Positions 26,815 through 35,862 of a stretch of 64,000 bases of DNA are shown here, in pieces; positions within the stretch are counted from its first letter, which is position 1, and the number at the start of each line of letters is the position of its first letter. The stretch comes from Streptococcus entericus DSM 14446 (GTDB lineage: Bacteria; Bacillota; Bacilli; Lactobacillales; Streptococcaceae): the NCBI RefSeq assembly GCF_000380025.1, contig NZ_KB904186.1:17510-81509 (forward strand), read 5' to 3'. A program made the translations under genes and the position numbers. A model generated the notes under the pieces. It was not told where the DNA came from. It was given only the letters and a program-made list of their open reading frames with translations, and searched no databases.

Positions 26815-27499
26815 CGTAACCGTAATCTCCTTTCTCTTGGTCTCTGACCACGCGCCCATTTTCAATGGCGACAACGCGGTGGCGCAAGGTGTTGACAATC
26901 TGGCTGTTGTGGGTCGCCATTAAAATAGTTGTCCCTTGCATATTGATGCGCTCAAGAAGCTTCATGATTTCCCAAGAGTTATCAGGGTCAAGGTTACCTG
27001 TCGGCTCATCAGCAATCAAGAGTTTCGGATTGTTAACAATAGCTCGCGCGATAGCCACACGCTGTTGCTCACCACCTGATAATTGGTCAGGAAAGGCACG
27101 CATCTTGTGCTTGAGACCAACAAGTTCTAGCACTTCAGGAACACGTTTTTTGATGGTTTTACGTCTTTCACCGATAACTTCCATAGCGTAAGCGACATTC
27201 TCAAAAACAGTCTTACGGGGCAGAAGTTTATAGTCTTGGAAAACAACGCCAATCGAGCGACGAAGATAGGGCAGGTGTTTGGGTTTGAGGTTGGTGACAT
27301 CAAACTCACCTACCTTAATACGACCACTGGTCGCCTTTTCCTCGTGATAAATCAGTTTGATAAAACTTGATTTACCAGCCCCTGAGGGGCCAACGATATA
27401 GACAAATTCGCCTTGGTTGACATCAAGGTCAACACCGCGCAAGGCAGTTGTCGAGCGATGGTATTTCTTGGTCACATCGCGTAATTCAATCAGTGCCAT
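26807..27499 (-). CDS. ftsE: cell division ATP-binding protein FtsE
   Basis: A 230-residue ABC ATPase pairing with FtsX. Walker [11 protein letters not shown]-loop [10 protein letters not shown], signature [15 protein letters not shown], Walker [15 protein letters not shown] and H-loop ATHN are all intact. The ATG at 27499 is preferred to a GTG two codons earlier that overlaps the AAAGGAG ribosome site. It is coupled to ftsX and follows prfB, the common prfB-ftsE-ftsX order. Confidence 0.95.
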   Translation of the reverse strand: MALIELRDVTKKYHRSTTALRGVDLDVNQGEFVYIVGPSGAGKSSFIKLIYHEEKATSGRIKVGEFDVTNLKPKHLPYLRRSIGVVFQDYKLLPRKTVFENVAYAMEVIGERRKTIKKRVPEVLELVGLKHKMRAFPDQLSGGEQQRVAIARAIVNNPKLLIADEPTGNLDPDNSWEIMKLLERINMQGTTILMATHNSQIVNTLRHRVVAIENGRVVRDQEKGDYGYDD

Positions 27500-27614
27500 A
27501 GACACTCCTTTCGTTTTTCAGCTCAGAGCAGTTGCTCAGCTCTGCTATTTCTCAGAAAATCCTAAACCTAAGAGGTTCAGATAAATAAGAATGCAAAGGG
27601 CAGAACTTCTCCTC

Positions 27615-27712
27615 ACTCTCTCGTTTTCAAGCTCAGGCTAAAACAAGCCACTGGCTTTCCCTCGCCACCTCATTTTCATGCTCGGGCTAAAACAAGCCAC
27701 TGGCTTGTTTTA
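27615..27712 (-). repeat. tandem 49-bp repeat forming duplicated prfB terminators
   Basis: Two consecutive 49-bp units share GCTAAAACAAGCCACTGGCTT. The copy next to prfB folds as AAAACAAGCC-AGT-GGCTTGTTTT, a perfect 10-bp stem with a T-rich arm, and overlaps the prfB stop region. The second copy is degenerate in one arm. It reads as a terminator that was duplicated in tandem. Confidence 0.7.
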
Positions 27713-28814
27713 CTCATCCACACCCATTTTCCACTTGAGGTAGGCGTCGATAAAGCCATCAATCTCTCCATCCATGACCTTGTCCACCTGAGCAACCTCA
27801 TAGCTGGTGCGGTGGTCTTTGACCATGGTATAAGGGGTAAAGACATAAGAACGAATCTGGCTACCCCATGTGATTTCTTTCTTGTCACCTTTGAGGGCAG
27901 ACACTTCAGCCGCCTTTTTCTCTTCTTCCAACTGATAGAGCTTGGCTTGGAGCATCTTCATGGCTCGGTCTCGGTTGCCGTACTGGGTGCGATCAACGGT
28001 TGACGCGACAACAATCCCTGTCGGAATATGGGTCAAGCGTACACCAGTTGAAACCTTGTTGACGTTCTGACCACCTGCACCACCTGAGCGGAAGGTGTCC
28101 ATTTTGACCTCATCATCACGGATAGCAATCTCGATGTTATCGTCTAACTCCGGCATGACCTCAACAGAGGCAAATGAGGTATGACGACGTTTCGCCGAGT
28201 CAAAGGGTGAAATCCGTACCAAACGGTGAACCCCCATCTCTGACTTTAATAAGCCGTAGGCATTTGGCCCTTGGAAAGACAGGGTCACTGACTTAATCCC
28301 AGCCTCGTCTCCCGCCTGATAGTCTAGGGTCTCTACCTTGAACCCTCTGGCATTGCCAAAACGCATGTACATGCGAAGCAACAAGTCACCCCAGTCCTGA
28401 GCCTCAGTACCACCAGAGCCCGGGTGAATCTCCAAAATAGCGTTGTTCCTATCATAGGGTTCTGATAAGAGTAGCGTCATCTCGTAGCTGGTCATCAGAC
28501 CCTCAAGCCTCGTCAAACTGTCAGACAACTCCTCCAACAAACTCTCGTCCTCTGCCCCCATCTCCAGCAGCAACTCGCACTCGTCGCAGAGCTCCGTCAT
28601 GTCATGAAAGGTCTGGTAGGTTGTTTTGAGGTCATTTAGCTCCTGAGAGACCTTTTGCGCCGCCTGATTATCATTCCAAAAATCTGGCTCAGTCATACGG
28701 TGTTCTAAGGTCGCGATGTCCTCTTCCAAACGGTCGAGGTCAAAGAGACCTCCCAAAGCTGGTTAGCTTTGCACGCAGGTCCGCAATCTTGTTGCGGCTG
28801 TCAATCATATCCAT
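27710..28814 (-). CDS. prfB: peptide chain release factor 2, programmed +1 frameshift
   Basis: RF2 recognises UGA and UAA and releases the peptide. The gene starts at ATG 28814; after 24 codons (ending ...TSFGRSL) an in-frame TGA (28740-28742) sits in the slippery site CTT-TGA-C with a GGGAGG Shine-Dalgarno-like element just upstream. This is the classic autoregulatory +1 frameshift. After the shift the protein continues [16 protein letters not shown] to a total of about 367 residues. GGQ is in [15 protein letters not shown], and the codon-reading SPF is in [14 protein letters not shown]. An uninterrupted ORF from 28756 alone would miss the N-terminus. Confidence 0.96.
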
Positions 28815-28926
28815 AGTTTACCTCGTTGGTTCTTTTTTTAGGGCAATAGCAGAGCTGCACCCCAGTGTTAGTCCGTTTCGGTTAATTGGCAGGAAACTAC
28901 CATAACTTTTCTATTCTATCATATTT

Positions 28927-30054
28927 TTAGCTAACTTGCCATTTTTGAAGCAGTTGCTCACGCTCCGTCAGAATATCAGCGTTGTCCGTCTTCACCGCCA
29001 GCACCAGCTCTAGCATATCATCGTTCGGTGTTTTGATGATTTCCCCCAAGGCCCAAAGCGCTGTCGCCGTGTGAATGGGGTTATTGTTTTTATCAATGAT
29101 TTCCAGGAGTTTGACGACTGCTGTCTTGTCGTGAGCATTGGCAAGGGCGATGATGGCATTGCGTTGGAGGATATTTTTCCCTCGCCAAGAACCGGCAATC
29201 ATGCCAAACTTTTCCTTGAAGGTTGAGTTGGTCAATTCCAAGAAGGGAATCAGCTCTGGCCAAGCCAGTTCAGGGTCAATCTCGCTGGCCAAGGGATTGT
29301 TTAACCCTTTATTATAAGGGCAGCAGATTTGGCAGATGTCACAACCATAGATAACAGTCTTGATTTTCTTGCGAAATTCCAGCGCCATCATGCCCTTGTC
29401 CTGGGTTTGAAAGGATAGACAACGCTTGGCGTCCATGCTCCCATCCCCAATCAAACAGGACGTCGGACAGGCATCCAAACACCGTCTACAGTCCCCACAG
29501 TCATAGTCCACAGGCTGGTCGGGCTCAATCTCCAGATTGGTAATTAGCTCTCCCAGATACATATACGAGCCGTATTCTTTGGAAATGACCAAGCCATTTT
29601 TACCGATAAAACCAATCCCTGCTCGTCTGGCTACCGCCGTATCAACCAGAGCGCCCGTATCCACCATGGCCTTGTGCTCTAGCGGAAAATCCTTGCACAG
29701 CTCTCGAATGCCTACCGCTAAACGATTGAGCTTGTCTTGGAGGACATAGTGGTAGTCAAGTCCCCAGCTGTTTGGGGTGATTTTACCCCGCTTGTAATTG
29801 GTCTTTTGAGGTTCAATCGGCAGTTTATGGGGGTAAGCAACCGCTATGGAGATGATGGTTTTGGCTGATGCCAAGCTCAGCTTGGGATCCAAGCGTTCCT
29901 CGATGTTCTTATGCTCAAAGCCTGACAACCTGTCCTCATCAGCTGCCGCGCGCAAGCTTTTCTCCAAATACGAAAAATCATCAGCCGTGGTAAAGCCGAT
30001 TTTTGAAATGCCAATCTCTCGCGCGAGTTGCTGAATCTGAGTCTTTAAGTCCAT
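28927..30054 (-). CDS. queG: epoxyqueuosine reductase QueG
   Basis: A 375-residue iron-sulfur, cobalamin-dependent enzyme for the last step of queuosine synthesis in tRNA. Two [4Fe-4S] motifs are present, CGDCRRCLDACPT and CDICQICCPYNKG. The N-terminal domain has the DTGALVDTAVARRAGIGFIGKNG signature, and the C-terminus (from about 290) has HEAT-like repeats. The ATG at 30054 is preferred to a TTG six codons upstream that lacks a ribosome site. Confidence 0.94.
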   Translation of the reverse strand: MDLKTQIQQLAREIGISKIGFTTADDFSYLEKSLRAAADEDRLSGFEHKNIEERLDPKLSLASAKTIISIAVAYPHKLPIEPQKTNYKRGKITPNSWGLDYHYVLQDKLNRLAVGIRELCKDFPLEHKAMVDTGALVDTAVARRAGIGFIGKNGLVISKEYGSYMYLGELITNLEIEPDQPVDYDCGDCRRCLDACPTSCLIGDGSMDAKRCLSFQTQDKGMMALEFRKKIKTVIYGCDICQICCPYNKGLNNPLASEIDPELAWPELIPFLELTNSTFKEKFGMIAGSWRGKNILQRNAIIALANAHDKTAVVKLLEIIDKNNNPIHTATALWALGEIIKTPNDDMLELVLAVKTDNADILTEREQLLQKWQVS

Positions 30055-30116
30055 ACTCTCATTGTACGCCAAAAAGGTAACAAGTGCAAGAAGCTAGCGT
30101 TACAAGTTGGTGACAT

Positions 30117-30140
30117 AAAAACCAACCCTTTCGGATTGGT
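30117..30140 (-). terminator. terminator of the nuclease-fold gene
   Basis: ACCAATCC-GAAA-GGGTTGGT followed by TTTT in the minus-strand transcript, between this gene and queG. Confidence 0.75.
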
Positions 30141-30176
30141 GAACAAAAAAATGTTTGACAGATAAAGATACCCATT

Positions 30177-30938
30177 TCAGACAGAGTAGCCAATCACCTC
30201 TCGACAGACGGTATCAATCGTTTCGCCATCGACACTGTCAATCCTCAAGCGGTAAACGTGATGCAATCGTGGGTTGTAAATTCCAAGATAAAGAAGCTGC
30301 TTAAAATGATCATCATCAGATTGGAGACCCATCAAGTAATAAACGAGTACCTGAAGGGTGTGCTTTGCTGTTGGTTTTGCCTTACTTACCTTAAAATCCC
30401 ACAGGGTATCACTGGTTAAAAAGTCTCCATCCCCACTATCAATGGTTTCTGTATAACCTCCCAGCATGTTAAAACCGTCTTTAATAACAGGACCATAATG
30501 ATTGAAAAAGACTAAACTTCGCTCGACCATTATTCTAATATTTTCGATAGTCCACATATCCGGAACGATGCTCTCAACAGGCTTATAACCAGAGCGACCT
30601 GCACGGAAGACCACATCATAGCCGACCAATTGACAAGCGCAAGTAATGGAATAACTATCTAAACCAATGATGCTCTCCAACAATTCCCAAGCATGCTCAA
30701 GTTCATCTATCATCTGAGCACCATAGAGGGAAATCCGAAACGCCTCCTCAGCCCTTGTGCCCAATGTAAAACGCGTTAAATAATCAACCGCCAAACCAAC
30801 CAAGCTGCTATGGATATTTTCAGCAGGTGCTAACTCTTCACCAATAGGCAACTGAGTGACCTCAAAACGAGATGGTTTAACATAACCACCTCTTGGCTGT
30901 TTAATCGCACTGATACGTTGTGTCACAGAAACCATCAT
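30177..30938 (-). CDS. uncharacterised protein with a PD-(D/E)XK nuclease-like C-terminus
   Basis: A 253-residue protein I cannot name. The C-terminal part reads DFLTSDTLWDFKVSK...HTLQVLVYYLMGLQ (about 172-208). That is the order of the RecB/Cas4-type PD-(D/E)XK nuclease core: a first acid, then D-x-K, then Q-x(3)-Y. A family glutamate in the N-terminal helix may be Glu74 or Glu75. The N-terminal half is helical with no known motif, and there is no signal or membrane segment. It is monocistronic, with an ATG behind GGGAG and its own terminator. A defence or repair nuclease role is inference from the motif only. Confidence 0.6.
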   Translation of the reverse strand: MMVSVTQRISAIKQPRGGYVKPSRFEVTQLPIGEELAPAENIHSSLVGLAVDYLTRFTLGTRAEEAFRISLYGAQMIDELEHAWELLESIIGLDSYSITCACQLVGYDVVFRAGRSGYKPVESIVPDMWTIENIRIMVERSLVFFNHYGPVIKDGFNMLGGYTETIDSGDGDFLTSDTLWDFKVSKAKPTAKHTLQVLVYYLMGLQSDDDHFKQLLYLGIYNPRLHHVYRLRIDSVDGETIDTVCREVIGYSV

Positions 30939-30988
30939 TCTCTCCCATTTTTTTGATTTTATTATATCATATCCCCTTCTCTGTCAAG

Positions 30989-31017
30989 AAAAAAGAACCC
31001 AGCGAATCGCTGAGTTC
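30989..31017 (-). terminator. terminator of the calcium ATPase gene
   Basis: GAACTCAGCG-ATT-CGCTGGGTTC followed by TTTTTT in the minus-strand transcript. Confidence 0.88.
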
Positions 31018-31022
31018 GAGGG

Positions 31023-33710
31023 TTAAATCGCATTTTTGTCTTGACCGGCAGCACGCTGCACAGCCTTGACAAGCTCAACCACCACAATCATAAGGGCAGA
31101 GCCTATCACTGCAACCAACCACTGGGTCGGTGTCAGCACCGTCACGTGGAAGAAGGTGTTAAAGCCTGGCACCACAATCGTTGCCATCAACATGAGGAAG
31201 GCCACTACAATCGACCAGTTGAAGAGCTTATTCTTAAATGGACCGACTGTAAAGATAGACTGGTAAACAGACTTGACGTTAAAGGCGTGGAAGAGCTGGA
31301 TGAGACCAAGGGTCACATAGGCCATGGTCAAAGCGTCTGCGTGGATGGCATGGTGGTCACCAACATGCTCTGGGAATTGCAAGGCAAACCAATAAACACC
31401 CAAGACCAAGATGGTTTGCAGGATACCTTGGTAAATGATGGCTCCTAGCACGCCACCTGAGAAGAAGCTGGACTTGCGTCCACGAGGCTTGTGGCTCATC
31501 ACTCCTGGCTCAGCAGGCTCCACACCCAAGGCAATGGCTGGCAAGGTATCGGTTACCAGGTTAATCCAGAGCAGGTGAACTGGCTCCAGAACGTCCCAAC
31601 CAAAGAGGGTTGCAAGGAAGATACAGAGCACTTCTGCGGTATTGGCTGACAGGAGGTACTGGATGGTTTTCTGAATATTGGAGAAGACCTTCCGACCTTC
31701 TTCAACTGCCACGATGATGGTGGCAAAGTTGTCATCTGCCAGCACCATGTCAGAAGCACCTTTTGAAACTTCCGTACCTGTGATGCCCATCCCGATACCG
31801 ATATCAGCTGTTTTGAGCGACGGTGCATCGTTCACCCCGTCACCCGTCATGGCAACAACCTTGCCTTCATTTTGCCAAGCCTTGACAATACGCACCTTAT
31901 GTTCAGGCGATACACGGGCATAGACAGAGTATTGCTTGAAGACTTTTTGGAACTCTTCATCGGTCAACTCATTGAGCTCTGCTCCTGTGAAGACGTGATC
32001 TTCCGTGTCATTCGGGTCAATGATGCCGAGGCGCTTGGCAATAGCTTCCGCAGTATCCTGATGGTCACCTGTGATCATGATCGGACGGATACCCGCTTCT
32101 TTCGCCACAGCAACAGCTTGCGCTGCTTCTGGACGCTCTGGGTCGATCATACCGACCAAGCCTGCGAAAATGAGGTCATTTTCGACCACGTCTGTCTCAA
32201 GTGTCGGAATGCTGTCCACATACTTGTAAGCCATCATGAGGACACGAAGTGCTTGCTTGGCCAGCGATTTATTGGTCGCAAGGATGGCTTCACGGTCAGC
32301 GTCTGTCAGGGCACGCACCTGATCCTTGTCCTCGATCTGGGTAATCCGCTTGAGGAGCTGGTCTGGCGCACCTTTGACCGCTACAAAGTAGCGACCATCT
32401 GCCTGTCGGTGAATAGTGGACATGAGCTTACGCGTTGAGTCAAATGGCAACTCTGCCACACGTGGTTCCCCTGCTAAGACCTCACGCACATCAAAGTTCT
32501 TGTCCAGACCAAACTGCACCAAGGCTGTCTCCGTCGGGTCACCGATGAGCTTGCCTGATGGGTCAATCTTGGTGTCATTGGCAAAGTTCATGACACGAAG
32601 GGTTGAGTTGCTAGCGTCAAACGCCGCTGACGCATTGAGCAATTCACCATTTGTATACACCTTCTCAACGGTCATCTGGTTCATGGTCAGAGTACCCGTT
32701 TTATCCGAAGCGATAATCTCGGTTGAGCCGAGGGTTTCCACCGCTGGCAACTGACGGATAATGGCATTGCGCTTAGCCAATACTTTTGTCCCAAGTGACA
32801 AAACAACTGTCACGATGGCTGGCAGCCCTTCTGGAATGGCCGCAACCGCAAGGGCAATCGCTGTTGTCAAGCCTTTCAGAGCTGGTGTTCCTTGGACAAA
32901 GACACCAACAGTAAAGGTAATGGCTGCAATCACCAAGACCGCATAGGTCAGCACCTTAGACAACTGATGGAGGTTTTGCTTGAGCGGGGTATCGCTCTCA
33001 TCTGCATTGGCCAACATACCAGCGATATGACCGACCTCAGTGTACATCCCTGTGTTGGTCACAACTCCAGAACCACGACCGTAGGTCACATTTGAGTTCT
33101 GGTAGGCCATGTTGACACGGTCACCGATTGGAGCATCCGCAGCCAAGGTGGCTGTCAAATCTTTCTCAACAGGCACTGACTCACCCGTCAGAGCAGCTTC
33201 CTCGATTTTTAGGGAGTTGGCTTCCAAGAGACGCATATCCGCTGGCACCACATCCCCTGCTTCTAACATGACGATGTCGCCAGGCACCAAGTCTTTGGAG
33301 TCAACTTCGATGACATGACCGTTCCGACGGACGCGGGCAACAGGCGAAGACATGCTCTTGAGGGCTTCAATGGCAGCCTCTGCCTGTCCTTCTTGGTAAA
33401 CACCAAAGGCGGCATTTAGAACGACAACGGCTAAGATGATGATGGCATCCGCCAAGCCGTGCATCCCTTCTGTCACCACGGTCAAAATCGCCGCTGCCAA
33501 GAGGATGATAATCATCAAATCCTTAAATTGGTCGATGAATTTCTGCAAGAGGGTGCGTTTTTCCCCCTCATCGAGCTCATTGCGACCATAGTCTGCTAGA
33601 CGAGCCTTCACCTGATCATTGGTCAGACCATCAATGCTAGTCTCCAACTCTGCCAACACGACGTCTTCATGCTTGGCATAATAGGCGTCACGTTTTTGTT
33701 CTTTTGACAT
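31023..33710 (-). CDS. P-type calcium-transporting ATPase
   Basis: An 895-residue P2A-type ATPase related to LMCA1, PacL and the pneumococcal protein called MgtA. Phosphorylation motif is DKTGTLTMNQ, TGES the dephosphorylation loop, and MTGDGVNDAPSLK the hinge. Membrane helix M4 carries AAIPEGLPA, the calcium-site signature. Ten membrane segments can be counted. The ATG at 33710 behind AAAAGGAG is chosen over an upstream in-frame start. A manganese riboswitch with terminator precedes it, so it should be induced by high Mn, as known for the pneumococcal homologue, where calcium export protects against Mn stress. Confidence 0.94.
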   Translation of the reverse strand: MSKEQKRDAYYAKHEDVVLAELETSIDGLTNDQVKARLADYGRNELDEGEKRTLLQKFIDQFKDLMIIILLAAAILTVVTEGMHGLADAIIILAVVVLNAAFGVYQEGQAEAAIEALKSMSSPVARVRRNGHVIEVDSKDLVPGDIVMLEAGDVVPADMRLLEANSLKIEEAALTGESVPVEKDLTATLAADAPIGDRVNMAYQNSNVTYGRGSGVVTNTGMYTEVGHIAGMLANADESDTPLKQNLHQLSKVLTYAVLVIAAITFTVGVFVQGTPALKGLTTAIALAVAAIPEGLPAIVTVVLSLGTKVLAKRNAIIRQLPAVETLGSTEIIASDKTGTLTMNQMTVEKVYTNGELLNASAAFDASNSTLRVMNFANDTKIDPSGKLIGDPTETALVQFGLDKNFDVREVLAGEPRVAELPFDSTRKLMSTIHRQADGRYFVAVKGAPDQLLKRITQIEDKDQVRALTDADREAILATNKSLAKQALRVLMMAYKYVDSIPTLETDVVENDLIFAGLVGMIDPERPEAAQAVAVAKEAGIRPIMITGDHQDTAEAIAKRLGIIDPNDTEDHVFTGAELNELTDEEFQKVFKQYSVYARVSPEHKVRIVKAWQNEGKVVAMTGDGVNDAPSLKTADIGIGMGITGTEVSKGASDMVLADDNFATIIVAVEEGRKVFSNIQKTIQYLLSANTAEVLCIFLATLFGWDVLEPVHLLWINLVTDTLPAIALGVEPAEPGVMSHKPRGRKSSFFSGGVLGAIIYQGILQTILVLGVYWFALQFPEHVGDHHAIHADALTMAYVTLGLIQLFHAFNVKSVYQSIFTVGPFKNKLFNWSIVVAFLMLMATIVVPGFNTFFHVTVLTPTQWLVAVIGSALMIVVVELVKAVQRAAGQDKNAI

Positions 33711-33746
33711 GTGTTCTCCTTTTCTAGTCTTTTTCCATGTCAATAG

Positions 33747-33862
33747 AAAAAGACCTGTTTTTATAAAACAAGTCTCGCGGTTTCAGACAGCGCCGGAAAA
33801 TAATTTTCGGAATGACGACACTGCCCAGCTGTTGCCAGCTGCTGCTACTCCCTTGAATATGT
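33747..33862 (-). ncRNA. yybP-ykoY manganese riboswitch with terminator
   Basis: The leader contains the conserved blocks in order: AAGGGAGTAGC (33844-33854), GTCGTCA, CCGGCGCTGT and GCGAGACTTG. These form the Mn-sensing three-way junction of the yybP-ykoY class. The last block, AGACTTGTTTT, also forms the 5' arm of an 11-bp terminator stem with AAAACAGGTCT followed by TTTTT (33747-33775). Aptamer and terminator are thus mutually exclusive, giving Mn-induced expression of the ATPase. Confidence 0.88.
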
Positions 33863-33867
33863 CTAAT

Positions 33868-33896
33868 AGTTTACCAAATCATCAGCAAAATAGCAA
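33868..33896 (-). promoter_or_regulatory. promoter of the riboswitch-ATPase transcript
   Basis: TTGCTA (33891-33896), 17 bp and an extended TGG-TAAACT (-10 at 33868-33873) on the minus strand, 14 bp before the first conserved riboswitch block. Confidence 0.55.
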
Positions 33897-33909
33897 GATT
33901 TTCGTCAGT

Positions 33910-34302
33910 TTATTTTTGCCAAGAAATGTGTAACTCATAACTAGCAAAAGGCTGCTGAGCTTCTGGTGAGGGCAAGAGGTCATAACTGACAAGAACGGTT
34001 TGCTGACTTGCCGATAAGTTAAACGCTCTGCTATTGGTCACTAACCGCTGAACCCCCATCGGTGTCGGAAGACTGGCCGTACCGATGCTGCCAGCAACCA
34101 ACCTCAGTTGCGTCAAGGGAGTGGAATAACGGGTCATCAGCAACTCATTAGTGTTGAGTTTGATGATAACTTTCTCCCCTTCGCTGTTATGGTAAATCAA
34201 GTATAGCCAGTCACCTTTGACGACTAAATCGCCTGTATGCGTTTCGTGAATCAACTCGACATCATCATCTATCTGAATTTTATTTTGAATGGTAATCTGC
34301 AC
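33910..34302 (-). CDS. DUF1934 (YwiB-like) beta-barrel protein
   Basis: A 130-residue cytoplasmic protein predicted as a single beta barrel. The strand pattern DLVVKGDWLYLIYHN...VIIKLNTNELLMTR and the central GTASLPTPMGVQRLVTNS motif fit DUF1934/YwiB, a calycin-like family of unknown function. One copy of the dispersed 11-mer lies inside (34025-34035), read as TNSRAF. It precedes the ATPase transcript in the same direction but is separated by the riboswitch promoter. Confidence 0.7.
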   Translation of the reverse strand: MQITIQNKIQIDDDVELIHETHTGDLVVKGDWLYLIYHNSEGEKVIIKLNTNELLMTRYSTPLTQLRLVAGSIGTASLPTPMGVQRLVTNSRAFNLSASQQTVLVSYDLLPSPEAQQPFASYELHISWQK

Positions 34303-34336
34303 AAAGCCTCTCCTTAATCTTTCCCTTTATTTTACC

Positions 34337-34362
34337 AAAAAAGACCAGCCGTGGCTAGTCTT
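34337..34362 (-). terminator. metK terminator
   Basis: AGACTAGCC-AC-GGCTGGTCT followed by TTTTTT in the minus-strand transcript, 13 bp after the stop codon. Confidence 0.82.
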
Positions 34363-34374
34363 CTCATCGTTGTC

Positions 34375-35562
34375 TTATTGCACTGCCTTTTTCAGGTCTT
34401 CCATCTTGTCCAAACGTTCCCACGGAAGGTCAATATCCGTCCGCCCCATGTGCCCATAGGCCGCTGTCTGACGGTAAATCGGACGTTTGAGATTCAGCAT
34501 CTGGATGATGCCAGCTGGTCGCAGGTCAAAAACCTCTCGAACCGCAGTCTCTAACTGACTCTCCGCTACCTGCCCAGTACCAAAAGTATCAATGCGAACA
34601 GAGACAGGGTGGGCAACTCCGATAGCATAGGCCAGCTGAACTTCTACTTTTTTAGCCAAGCCTGCACCGACAATATTTTTAGCGATGTAACGGGCAGCAT
34701 AGGAAGCGGAACGGTCAACCTTGGTCGCATCCTTGCCAGAAAAAGCACCGCCACCATGACGAGCAAACCCACCATAGGTATCCACGATAATCTTTCGACC
34801 CGTCAGACCAGAATCTCCCTGCGGTCCACCAATCACAAAGCGGCCCGTCGGATTGATAAAGAACTTGGTCTCCTCATCCAGATATTGAGCTGGGATAACT
34901 GCCTTAATCACCTGCTCAATCATGTCCTTGCGGATTTGCGTATTGGTCACCTCTGGGTCATGCTGGGTCGAGATGACCACCGTATCTACACGGACTGGGC
35001 GGTCTGCTTCATCATACTCCACCGTCACCTGCGATTTGGCGTCTGGTCGTAGGTAGCTGATGGCGCCTGATTTGCGGAGCTCGGCTAATTTCCGAACCAA
35101 GGCATGGGACAGCGAGATAGGCAGCGGCATGAGTTCAGGCGTTTCGTCAATGGCAAAGCCGAACATCAGCCCTTGGTCTCCCGCACCGATGAGGCTCAGG
35201 CTATCCGTATCACCATCCCGCACCTCTTGAGCCTCATTAACCCCTTGGGCAATATCTGGAGACTGCTCAATCAAGGATGGGTGTACCCCAACCGACTCAG
35301 CTGAAAAACCATAGTCATTTTTAGTGTAGCCAATCTCTGCGATGGTATCTCGTACCACCTTGTCAATATTGACATAGGCTGTCGTTGAGATTTCTCCAAA
35401 AACATGCACCGTCCCTGTGTAAACAGCTGTCTCTGCTGCCACGTGGGCTTCTGGATCTTGGGCTAAAACCGCATCCAAAATCGCATCTGAAATCTGGTCA
35501 GCAATCTTATCAGGATGCCCTTCCGATACTGACTCAGACGTGAATAATTTCCGTTCTGACAT
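34375..35562 (-). CDS. metK: S-adenosylmethionine synthetase
   Basis: A 395-residue enzyme making SAM from methionine and ATP. The signatures [12 protein letters not shown] and GGGAFSGKD are intact, and the N-terminus [20 protein letters not shown] is standard. The start lies seven bases after a GGGGGG ribosome site. A second AGGGGGGA copy lies about 80 bases upstream within an SMK-like SAM-sensing leader. Confidence 0.97.
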   Translation of the reverse strand: MSERKLFTSESVSEGHPDKIADQISDAILDAVLAQDPEAHVAAETAVYTGTVHVFGEISTTAYVNIDKVVRDTIAEIGYTKNDYGFSAESVGVHPSLIEQSPDIAQGVNEAQEVRDGDTDSLSLIGAGDQGLMFGFAIDETPELMPLPISLSHALVRKLAELRKSGAISYLRPDAKSQVTVEYDEADRPVRVDTVVISTQHDPEVTNTQIRKDMIEQVIKAVIPAQYLDEETKFFINPTGRFVIGGPQGDSGLTGRKIIVDTYGGFARHGGGAFSGKDATKVDRSASYAARYIAKNIVGAGLAKKVEVQLAYAIGVAHPVSVRIDTFGTGQVAESQLETAVREVFDLRPAGIIQMLNLKRPIYRQTAAYGHMGRTDIDLPWERLDKMEDLKKAVQ

Positions 35563-35649
35563 AAAATGTCCCCCCTAAAATGATGTATGCTCGCATTGAC
35601 CAGGTCAACCACCAGCACCAAGACGGGAGGACACAGCAAAAAACAGCCT

Positions 35650-35775
35650 ATCCCCCCTAAAACGAGTTACAAAGCACTAGCTTGTGGTCAGTCCCTCATA
35701 AACAATGCTCGTCGGCGCAAACAACTGCTCCGACCAACTGTACAAAGACTAACCCCAAACTACCTTTTCGGGACT
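35650..35775 (-). ncRNA. SMK-box (SAM-III) like riboswitch upstream of metK
   Basis: The metK leader holds the two conserved halves of the SMK box: TCCCGAAAAGG (35763-35773 region) and GCTTTGTAACTCGTTTTAGG, the latter continuing into a G6 Shine-Dalgarno (35652-35657). They are separated by a variable insert with its own hairpin. In known SMK boxes, SAM binding pairs the Shine-Dalgarno with the upstream CCC element and shuts translation. Oddly, the Shine-Dalgarno within the conserved core is about 90 bases from the metK ATG. A near-identical TTTTAGGGGGGA (35570-35579) directly precedes the ATG. Confidence 0.72.
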
Positions 35776-35788
35776 CATTATGACTATT

Positions 35789-35797
35789 AGTATAACA
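35789..35797 (-). promoter_or_regulatory. metK promoter (extended -10)
   Basis: TGT-TATACT on the minus strand, about 14 bp upstream of the first riboswitch block; the -35 is weak. Confidence 0.55.
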
Positions 35798-35862
35798 CAT
35801 CTTGACCCTATTTGCTACCTAGTAACTGATAAATTTTGGCTATCACTGTCAGCGCTATTATC

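Noticed and set aside
26815..26898. Longer N-terminus for FtsX
   Set aside because: It would overlap ftsE deeply; family proteins start at MIRPFRHF and an ATG with normal coupling exists there.
27710..28756. prfB annotated as a single uninterrupted ORF from 28756
   Set aside because: It misses the first 24 codons; the CTT-TGA-C frameshift site with upstream GGGAGG shows the true start at 28814.
31980..31995. AGCTCTGCTCCTG and similar partial matches to the dispersed 11-mer
   Set aside because: More than one mismatch in the core; counted neither as exact nor as one-mismatch copies.
31041..33318. Long plus-strand ORFs opposite the calcium ATPase
   Set aside because: Antisense to an intact P-type ATPase; translations have no domain and arise from codon bias.
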